The translations under genes and the position numbers were made by a program. This document shows, in pieces, positions 41,001 to 48,600 of a DNA stretch of 64,000 bases. Origin of the DNA: Chitinophaga oryzae (GTDB lineage Bacteria > Bacteroidota > Bacteroidia > Chitinophagales > Chitinophagaceae). Every line of letters begins with the position of its first letter. The first letter of the stretch is position 1. The notes under the pieces were generated by a model, which saw nothing but the letters and a program-made list of their open reading frames with translations, did no database searches and had not been told where the DNA came from. Location: assembly GCF_012516375.2 (NCBI RefSeq), contig NZ_CP051204.2:6324001-6388000 (forward strand), in the 5' to 3' direction.

Positions 41001-43294
41001 TCCCGGTCCAGTGGCACATACGCCCCGCCGGCCTTCAGGATGCCAAGCATCGCCACCAGCGGCCATTCCGTTTTGTCCATCCAGATGCCTATCAGCTGCC
41101 CCGGCACAACGCCGCAATCATGCCGGAGCCAGGCTGCCAGCAGGTCTGAACGGCTGTCCAGTTGCCCGTAACTTACACTGATATCATTTGCACTGACTGC
41201 GATGCTGTCACGGTGCAGGGCTGCCTGTTGTGTAAACAGTTCATGCAACAATAACGGCGACAGTTCTACCGCCGGACCGCGGCCAAAGTCATCCGCCAGC
41301 TGGCGCTGTTCTTCCAAAGAAAGATATACCAGATCGCCTACCGGTGATGCCGGCGCAGCCAGCATCGCTGACAACAGCCGCTCATAATGGCCCGACATCC
41401 GCTCCACGCTACTGCGGTCGTACAGATCACTGCTGTATTCCCAGTGTAACTGCAGCAGGCCGTCTGCACCACGCTGCACCGTCAGGCTCAGATCAAACTT
41501 TGCCGTCCCGTTATGTACCGCCTCCCGGACAACCTCCAGCCCGGGAAGGCACAACTGCTCCTTTTCCTCCTCCAGAAAATTAAATATCGTCTGAAACAGC
41601 GGCGTATGCCGGAGGCTGCGGTCCGGTTGCACCATCTCCACCAGCTGTGACAACGGCGTGTCCTGATAATGATAAACCTCAAGGCTGCGGGCCCGCACCT
41701 GGTCCAGGTATTGACGGACCGTTTCGTCTCCGTTCGCATCACTGCGCACGGGAAGCGTATTCACCACCATGCCCAGCATGTGCTCCAGCTGGGGATGCAG
41801 CCTGTTGGCCAGCGTGGTGCCCACGCATAAAACAGCAGAACCGCTGTAACGGTGCTGCAGCAGCTGAAAACAGCCCAGCATCACCATAAACGGCGTATAG
41901 CCCTCCCGCGTGCTGAACGACTGCAACGACTCCTGCAGCCCACGCCCGGGCACCTGTATTATTTCTCCGCCACGGCCGCTGAAAGTACTCCGCGGACGGT
42001 CTGCAGGTAACGGTATCTCTGTGGGTATGTCACGCAGCCGCTCTGCCCAGTAGGCCATCGCTGGCTCCCTGCGATGCAACGGCCACTCACTCCGCTGCCA
42101 ACAGGCAAAATCCCGGTACTGCAAATGCGTCACAGGACCGGCAGACATTCCTTGTTGCAGGCGCCGGTATATATCCGTCAACTCCCGCACCAGCAGCCCG
42201 ACAGACCAGCCATCATGGATAATATGATGAAGATTGAAACAGAGATGGCTGGTTTGTTCATCTTCCCGGAACAAACAGACACGGAACAACAAATCCTTTT
42301 CCAGGTCAAATACATGACGGCTTTCCGCTGCCACCAGCGGAGGCAGTTCGGTGGCACTGATATCGCGGACCACTATCCGGAAAGACGGCGCCTCATTTAC
42401 CTGCTGGTACGGGATACCGTTGCGGCTGGGGAAACTGGTGCGAAGCACCTCATGGCGCAACAACAGCTGCGATATGCTCTCCTCCAGCAATGGGACGTCC
42501 ACCACGCCTTTCAGGTGGTAAACCCCCATCATGTTATAAGAGGTGTCTTCCGGATACAGCTGTTGTAAAAACCAAAGCCGCTCCTGCTCATAGGACAATG
42601 GCGCAGGATCCTCTGCCGGCGCAGCAGGGATAGTCATCATGCTGACAGTGGCAGCATTACCCGCCTGTTCATCAATATGATCGCTTAGCTGCGACAATGT
42701 TACATATTTAAAAACCGACCGTACTTCCAGGCTCACATTAAACACTTCCCGAATACGATATAACAGCTGCATCACTGTTATACTATGGCCGCCAAGCCGG
42801 AAAAAATCATCGTTTAAGCCTATGTCTTCCCGGCCCAGCAGCTGCATCCAGATCCCTTTTAGCAAAGAAGCCGTAACAGAAAGCTCCTGCTGTGACAAAG
42901 TACCGTCGTAATGCGGCGCAGGTAAACGGGCAGCGTCTATCTTGCCGTTCGTATTCAACGGAAAGGTATCCACACAGATATAGTGCGACGGCGCCATGTA
43001 AAGCGGCAGCCGTTCCAACAGGCGGCCGCGAAGATCTGCCACCGCTATGTCAGCCTCCTGGTAATACACTACAAGCTCCTGATGGCGGACCTGGACGTAA
43101 CTGCTCATCACGCCAGCCTCCTGCAAGGACTTTTGTATCTCCCCCAGTTCTATACGGTATCCCCGGATCTTCACCTGCGCATCCCGACGGCCCTGATAGA
43201 TAAGGGTGCCGTCAGGGCCCCAACAGGCATAATCTCCCGTACGGTAACTGCGGCCCTGCCCATTCAGTCCTTTTACGTAACGGTCTGCCGTCAA
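35057..43294 (-). CDS. Giant FAAL-NRPS, 3' part: A2 end-T-C-A-T-C-A-T-C
   Basis: This 2745-aa frame is the downstream part of one synthetase gene. Its apparent start, MTADRYVKG, lies inside an A domain just after where the upstream frame breaks. Order: end of A2 1-125, T2 140-215 (GGHSIT), C3 228-660 (HHIIHDG), A3 700-1165, T3, C4 from ~1258 (HHIIHDG), A4 1730-2190, T4 2195-2270 and terminal C5 2291-2720 (HHIITDG). A3 pocket residues D-V-Y-I-I-T-A-I-Y equal those of A2; A4 reads D-A-D-V-V-V-A-V-C. C2, C3 and C4 are nearly identical. Adding one base in the C-run at 43329-43333 would join both frames into one protein of about 5240 residues. The initiator given here is probably not used. Confidence 0.93.
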   Translation of the reverse strand: MTADRYVKGLNGQGRSYRTGDYACWGPDGTLIYQGRRDAQVKIRGYRIELGEIQKSLQEAGVMSSYVQVRHQELVVYYQEADIAVADLRGRLLERLPLYMAPSHYICVDTFPLNTNGKIDAARLPAPHYDGTLSQQELSVTASLLKGIWMQLLGREDIGLNDDFFRLGGHSITVMQLLYRIREVFNVSLEVRSVFKYVTLSQLSDHIDEQAGNAATVSMMTIPAAPAEDPAPLSYEQERLWFLQQLYPEDTSYNMMGVYHLKGVVDVPLLEESISQLLLRHEVLRTSFPSRNGIPYQQVNEAPSFRIVVRDISATELPPLVAAESRHVFDLEKDLLFRVCLFREDEQTSHLCFNLHHIIHDGWSVGLLVRELTDIYRRLQQGMSAGPVTHLQYRDFACWQRSEWPLHRREPAMAYWAERLRDIPTEIPLPADRPRSTFSGRGGEIIQVPGRGLQESLQSFSTREGYTPFMVMLGCFQLLQHRYSGSAVLCVGTTLANRLHPQLEHMLGMVVNTLPVRSDANGDETVRQYLDQVRARSLEVYHYQDTPLSQLVEMVQPDRSLRHTPLFQTIFNFLEEEKEQLCLPGLEVVREAVHNGTAKFDLSLTVQRGADGLLQLHWEYSSDLYDRSSVERMSGHYERLLSAMLAAPASPVGDLVYLSLEEQRQLADDFGRGPAVELSPLLLHELFTQQAALHRDSIAVSANDISVSYGQLDSRSDLLAAWLRHDCGVVPGQLIGIWMDKTEWPLVAMLGILKAGGAYVPLDRDHPRERLDYIIRDTAMKVVLCDRAVEDAFDGSGLEIIDMPALWPSILAGATVVAPVRRHQGQAACVLYTSGTTGRPKGVHVPHGGLVNTVLYGPGERRAGERVLQFASLNFDVSIYEIFITWSSGGTLVIANRSLVRDIDRFCDDITRRNITFLILTASVIRLLNRHALPTVGQMISTGEAAEPADAVYYSKTKRFYNAYGPTECCIYATAHEVTDEQPVVPIGRPLANNHIQIVDSRGQLQPVGVTGELYVSGGGLANGYLNDAALTADRYVKGLNGQGRSYRTGDYACWGPDGTLIYQGRRDAQVKIRGYRIELGEIQKSLQEAGVMSSYVQVRHQELVVYYQGADIAVADLRGRLLERLPLYMVPSHYICVDTFPLNTNGKIDAARLPAPHYDGTLSQQELSVTASLLKGIWTQLLGREDIGLNDDFFRLGGHSITVMQLLYRIREVFNVSLEVRSVFKYVTLSQLSDHIDEQAGNAATVSMMTIPAAPAEDPAPLSYEQERLWFLQQLYPEDTSYNMMGVYHLKGVVDVPLLEESISQLLLRHEVLRTSFPSRNGIPYQQVNEAPSFRIVVRDISAAELPSLVAAESRHVFDLEKDLLFRVCLFREDDQTSHLCFSLHHIIHDGWSVGLLVRELTDIYRRLQQGMSAGPVTHLQYRDFACWQRSEWPLHRREPAMAYWAERLRDIPTEIPLPADRPRSTFSGRGGEIIQVPGRGLQESLQSFSTREGYTPFMVMLGCFQLLQHRYSGSAVLCVGTTLANRLHPQLEHMLGMVVNTLPVRSDANGDETVRQYLDQVRARSLEVYHYQDTPLSQLVEMVQPDRSLRHTPLFQTIFNFLEEEKEQLCLPGLEVVREAVHNGTAKFDLSLTVQRGADGLLQLHWEYSSDLYDRSSVERMSGHYERLLSAMLAAPASPVGDLVYLSLEEQRQLADDFGRGPAVELSPLLLHELFTQQAALHRDSIAVSANDISVSYGQLDSRSDLLAAWLRHDCGVVPGQLIGIWMDKTEWPLVAMLGILKAGGAYVPLDRDHPRERLDYIIRDTAMKVVLCDRAVEDAFDGSTVLVPDICQEWSRISQQERPQLVMQAGDNAAYVIYTSGTTGNPKGVLVKQRGVVNMVLSQINDRKIGPADKVLQFASLSFDASVDEIFTSLLSGAQLVMASKEEMADMEGFRKKLLRTGVTTMVLTPTVISAFQQDPLPSVNKIVSVGEAAYSEDALFYSKTKHFYNAYGPTEASVCTTLFRVSATEEYHGTVPIGTPVANTRVLILDRRGMLQPPGVTGELYISGEGLAAGYLNDAVLTADRYMDDLNGRGRWYRTGDYGYWRADGVIVYQGRRDTQVKIRGHRIELKEIYSALREVTSGDPYLMVREDEIVVYYTSFADSVAFIREKLLERLPLYMVPSHYIQLTSFPLNTSGKTDHSRLPAPVYEANTEEGEAMSATALRLRDIWEGLLKVSGIGMTDDFFRLGGHSITAMQLLHRIRETFGKAPEVRHIFKYTTLGQLSRFIDQMEAKQYLRIKVVEEQDHYPLSFAERRLWLADQVEKDNIAYNIVHVYQLKGTVDKNRLEQAFETVADRHEILRTAFTIVHGEPRQRVLEKERRHFSIRYIDFKNVANDSPGQQLAEIISGEQAINFDMSTGKLFRVSVATEHDQLHYIVFAIHHIITDGWSMSNLFREISAVYNDEISLLPSPSLQYKDYTIWHNEFVYGPAAAAESRYWRGRLSGELPRLRLPVDFERPHERNYQGCLIKTVFEDLHCARVYNQCSSTGVTFFIYSISAVKLLMYLLTEQEDIIIGSPASGRTDKALENQMGFYVNMLPLRTKLTGEDTLQQFIGKTKVTCMEAYQHQNYPFDRIAEDLDLQLDDKRFPLFDVIVNLGNFESTDSEDSVRGLLIQAHDVLEKRTNFDLNFSFRETGGRITLDLIFNKELFAESTILLMSRYLTAIMNVMSENPELKVRELADEIFNTSGSGADADLWGLDI
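37817..39519 (-). repeat. Tandem module repeat, partial copy 3 (C4 and start of A4)
   Basis: Third copy, covering the C domain and the A domain up to DAFDGS. Identity ends abruptly at about 37817, before the A3 motif. From there the A4 core, its C-terminal part and T4 are only homologous, not near-identical, to A2/A3. This gives module 4 a different pocket. Confidence 0.88.
39520..42609 (-). repeat. Tandem module repeat, copy 2 (C3-A3-T3)
   Basis: Second, unbroken copy of the 3090-nt module unit. Its C-run at 40239-40244 has six Cs and keeps the reading frame. Compared with copy 1 the protein differs at only a few positions, for example ATELPPL against AAELPSL in the C domain. Confidence 0.9.
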
Positions 43295-45699
43295 GGCAGC
43301 GTCATTAAGGTAACCATTCGCCAGTCCGCCCCCGACACATACAGTTCTCCCGTAACTCCTACCGGCTGCAGCTGCCCGCGGCTGTCAACTATCTGAATAT
43401 GATTATTGGCCAGCGGCCTGCCTATAGGCACAACCGGCTGTTCATCCGTTACTTCATGTGCGGTAGCATAAATACAGCACTCCGTGGGCCCGTAGGCGTT
43501 ATAAAAACGTTTGGTCTTACTGTAATAAACAGCATCTGCCGGCTCAGCTGCCTCACCGGTGGATATCATCTGCCCTACAGTAGGCAGAGCATGACGGTTC
43601 AGCAAGCGGATCACCGAAGCTGTCAGGATCAAAAAGGTGATATTGCGACGGGTAATATCATCACAAAACCGGTCAATATCACGCACCAGCGACCTGTTGG
43701 CAATCACCAGCGTTCCTCCGGAGGACCACGTTATAAAAATCTCATAGATGGAAACATCAAAATTCAGGCTGGCAAACTGCAACACGCGCTCACCCGCCCT
43801 ACGCTCCCCGGGGCCGTACAATACTGTGTTGACAAGTCCTCCGTGGGGCACATGCACGCCCTTCGGCCTGCCTGTCGTCCCGGAGGTATACAGTACGCAG
43901 GCCGCCTGTCCCTGATGACGCCTTACCGGGGCAACAACAGTGGCGCCGGCAAGTATCGACGGCCACAGAGCAGGCATATCGATTATTTCTAACCCGCTCC
44001 CGTCAAACGCATCTTCCACGGCCCGGTCGCACAGTACCACCTTCATCGCCGTGTCCCTGATGATATAATCCAGCCGCTCCCGCGGATGGTCCCGGTCCAG
44101 TGGCACATACGCCCCGCCGGCCTTCAGGATGCCAAGCATCGCCACCAGCGGCCATTCCGTTTTGTCCATCCAGATGCCTATCAGCTGCCCCGGCACAACG
44201 CCGCAATCATGCCGGAGCCAGGCTGCCAGCAGGTCTGAACGGCTGTCCAGTTGCCCGTAACTTACACTGATATCATTTGCACTGACTGCGATGCTGTCAC
44301 GGTGCAGGGCTGCCTGTTGTGTAAACAGTTCATGCAACAATAACGGCGACAGTTCTACCGCCGGACCGCGGCCAAAGTCATCCGCCAGCTGGCGCTGTTC
44401 TTCCAAAGAAAGATATACCAGATCGCCTACCGGTGATGCCGGCGCAGCCAGCATCGCTGACAACAGCCGCTCATAATGGCCCGACATCCGCTCCACGCTA
44501 CTGCGGTCGTACAGATCACTGCTGTATTCCCAGTGTAACTGCAGCAGGCCGTCTGCACCACGCTGCACCGTCAGGCTCAGATCAAACTTTGCCGTCCCGT
44601 TATGTACCGCCTCCCGGACAACCTCCAGCCCGGGAAGGCACAACTGCTCCTTTTCCTCCTCCAGAAAATTAAATATCGTCTGAAACAGCGGCGTATGCCG
44701 GAGGCTGCGGTCCGGTTGCACCATCTCCACCAGCTGTGACAACGGCGTGTCCTGATAATGATAAACCTCAAGGCTGCGGGCCCGCACCTGGTCCAGGTAT
44801 TGACGGACCGTTTCGTCTCCGTTCGCATCACTGCGCACGGGAAGCGTATTCACCACCATGCCCAGCATGTGCTCCAGCTGGGGATGCAGCCTGTTGGCCA
44901 GCGTGGTGCCCACGCATAAAACAGCAGAACCGCTGTAACGGTGCTGCAGCAGCTGAAAACAGCCCAGCATCACCATAAACGGCGTATAGCCCTCCCGCGT
45001 GCTGAACGACTGCAACGACTCCTGCAGCCCACGCCCGGGCACCTGTATTATTTCTCCGCCGCGGCCGCTGAAAGTACTCCGCGGACGGTCTGCAGGTAAC
45101 GGTATCTCTGTGGGTATGTCACGCAGCCGCTCTGCCCAGTAGGCCATCGCTGGCTCCCTGCGATGCAACGGCCACTCACTCCGCTGCCAACAGGCAAAAT
45201 CCCGGTACTGCAAATGCGTCACAGGACCGGCAGACATTCCTTGTTGCAGGCGCCGGTATATATCCGTCAACTCCCGCACCAGCAGCCCGACAGACCAGCC
45301 ATCATGGATAATATGATGAAGATTGAAACAGAGATGGCTGGTTTGTTCATCTTCCCGGAACAAACAGACACGGAACAACAAATCCTTTTCCAGGTCAAAT
45401 ACATGACGGCTTTCCGCTGCCACCAGCGAAGGCAGTTCGGCGGCACTGATATCGCGGACCACTATTCGGAAAGACGGCGCCTCATTTACCTGCTGGTACG
45501 GGATACCGTTGCGGCTGGGGAAACTGGTGCGAAGCACCTCATGGCGCAACAACAGCTGCGATATGCTCTCCTCCAGCAATGGGACGTCCACCACGCCTTT
45601 CAGGTGGTAAACCCCCATCATGTTATAAGAGGTGTCTTCCGGATACAGCTGTTGTAAAAACCAAAGCCGCTCCTGCTCATAGGACAATGGCGCAGGATC
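42610..45699 (-). repeat. Tandem module repeat, copy 1 (C2-A2-T2)
   Basis: First copy, in direction of transcription, of a ~3.09-kb unit coding for one C-A-T module. Landmarks in this copy and the next are offset by 3089 nt, against 3090 nt between the next two; the one-base difference is the missing C at 43329-43333. Only scattered substitutions separate the copies. Similarity to unrelated flanking DNA begins to fall off at about 45699. Confidence 0.9.
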
Positions 45700-48600
45700 G
45701 CCGGCTGGTGCAGGCGGGATCGCCATCATACCGGCCGGAGACGTATCAGCATTGGCAGCCAGCCACTTGATAGTAGGCCTGTTGAAAAAGTCTATAAAAG
45801 AGATATTTACACAACAGGTATTCTTCAACCAATTGATAATCCTGAGTACTTTGAAAGAATCTCCGCCAAGTGCAAAAAAATTATCGTTAACACCAAAACC
45901 GGCAGTCCCCAACACTTCTTCCCATTTCGAGGCTATCGCTCGTTCCATAGCGGTAACAGGAGGTTCATACACAGGCCTGGCGATGATATCATTCATTATT
46001 CCAAGCAGGTACATCCGGTCTGTTTTACCCTGGACCGTCAATGGCCAGTCATGCAGTTGATGATAATAATGAGGGAGCATGTAATATGGTAACATCCGGG
46101 CAAGATACTCCTGCAGCATCTTCACTTCAACAGTACCACTATAATAACAAACCAGATGGCCAGCGGCAGATTCAAAAAGTACCGCCACCTGTTCAACACC
46201 ATCGAACTTCAGAATGGTCTTCTCTACCTCCCCCAGTTCAATCCTATGCCCGTTTACCTTTACCTGCGAGTCCTGTCTTCCGATAAACTGCAGATTACCA
46301 TCCTCCAGCCACATCACCTGATCACCGGTACGGTACAACCGCTGGCCGGGATCGAAGGGACTCTCAACAAACTTTTCCGTATTTAATGCTGGTTTGTTAA
46401 TATATCCTCTGGCAACACCAGCGCCCCCGATACATAATTCCCCGACAGCCCCCAGTGGCAGCAGCTGCTGATCTTTGTTGAGAATATAAGCCACATGATT
46501 ATTAATCACCTTTCCGATAGGGATCGCCGTATGTCCTCTTTCAACTCTCACAAAGCTCACACAGATAGTAGTTTCCGACGGGCCATAGGTATTATAGACG
46601 GGTATATGGTCTGCCAGGCCTGAAATATCAGCATGATGCAATCGATCCCCCCCGCTGATAACAGCCCTCAGTTTAAGTTGACAAGCATTGTGCAACCCAC
46701 TCAGCGCTCTGAGTACCAGCGGCGTGGTGCTCAACAGTGTGATGTGTTCACGGTTCATAACATCGCACAGGCCTTCAATATTACGGCCTCCCGCCGGGAA
46801 TATCACCAACCTGCCGCCTGCAGCGAGCACCGGAAAAATTTCCTCCAGAGAGGTATCGAAAGCTATTGACGATTGCTGGACCATTATATCCGCTGCTGTC
46901 AATTTAAAAAAGCCGTTGAAGGTGGTCACATAATCAACCAGAGCCCCATGCGTCACAGCAACGCCTTTGGGTTCTCCGGTGCTCCCTGATGTATAGAGCA
47001 CATAAGCCAGATCAGCAGCATCAGGCAATGCGCGCAGCATGGTACCGGGATAATCGCCGGATGCCGCAAAAAGCGTCGTTCCTAGTAATTGCATACCATT
47101 CCAGCCGTCGATAAATTCATCTGTTATGAGCAATCTGGCCTGACTGTCATATAACATATAGACAGCACGATGGGCAGGAGTATCTTTATCTATAGGCAAA
47201 AATGCCGCGCCGGATTTAAGGATGCCTGTAAGTATTACCGGCAGGCGTTCATCCCGACTGACACATACGGCGATCACCTCTTCTTTTCCAACACCGAGCG
47301 CGCCTTTCAGGTATCTTGACAATTGATTGCTTTTTTTCTCAAAAGCGTCAAACGTCAATACTACCGTATTACAGCTTATTGCCGTATGTGACGGACGACT
47401 GGCAGCAGTATCAACCAGCATGTGCACTACCGAGGGCTGAACAACGGCATACTTCGGCCCGGTTCCCAGCTGCCTGAGATGGATGATTTCAGCTGGTAAA
47501 AGCGGGCATATACCACTCACCTGATTTTCCAGGTTTTCTGCTGCCTGAGCGACAAGGCGACGCAGTAAGGTTACAAAAGCGATGATCTGCTGTTCGCTGT
47601 TCCGCTGTGGGTTGTATATCACATTCAACTCCAGCTCTTCATCCATCTCTACAAATTCCAGTTGCAGGTCTGCCACATCAGGTGCGGCAGCAGAAGTTTG
47701 CCGTGTAAATTTCAGCTTTCCGCCCCACTGCTCAGTACGTGTGAGCCCTTTGAAATTCTGCAGTATAAGCAGTACACCGAATCCTGAAAGCTTTTGCCGC
47801 TGGCTGTAGGGCAATTCCCGCAATAGCGCTTCAAAAGAAAAATCCTGGTGTCGAAATCCGCTTACTATCTTGTCTCTGGTTTTTGCCAATAAACGCTGGT
47901 AGGTGTCGTGCTTCTCCACTGAAATACCGATGATCAGTGTTTTCAGATAAAAGCCAAACTGCGCTTCCAGTGTTTCATGTTCCCGGCCGGCGACACTGGT
48001 GGCCATCCAGATGTTTGTGTCTCCTGTGAAATAATGCAATGCCGCGCTGACCACCGCACTAATGCCCATAAAAAGGGTAACGCCTGCTTTCCGGCATACC
48101 ATTTTAAGCTGCTGTAACGTTTCCCCGCTCCAGGTATCTGAATACACGCTACTCCAGCAGCTATTACCAGGCGTACCGATAGCAGGCAATGCCGTGTATG
48201 CTTCAAAATTTTTCATTTCATTCAGCCAATAGTCCTTCGACGCAGCGGTGCCGGGAGTGTGGCGCTCCCAATGGACATAATCCCTGTATTGTATTTTCAG
48301 CGGAGGCAATTCAGCCTTTCCCTTTTCTGTCAGTTGCAGATATATTTCCCGCAGCTCTTCCTGTAACAAATGGACCGACCATCCATCAGCAATAATATGA
48401 TGCACATGCAGTAAAAAGGTGTAACGGTCAGCCGCGGTTCGGATCAGTACAGCCCGCAGCAGCGGGCCTTTTTCCAGCGAAAAAGGTACCTGCTGCTCAG
48501 CCCATATTGCATCGGAGCACGCAACTGCTGTATTCCGGGTAAGATCCATCAGTTTGAGCGTAAAAGACTGTTCTCTCTTCTCTCTGGTATTCTGGCGCAC

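Noticed and set aside
35057..43294. Reading the 2745-aa frame as an independent NRPS with a genuine start at 43294
   Set aside because: Its first residues are the middle of an A domain, the preceding part sits in the other frame directly upstream, and the intact tandem copy shows how they join.
37817..45699. Treating the 3.09-kb repeats as a mobile element or CRISPR-like array
   Set aside because: The repeats are in-frame NRPS modules with no transposase, terminal inverted repeats or spacer pattern. No tRNA, rRNA, CRISPR array or insertion sequence was seen in the window.
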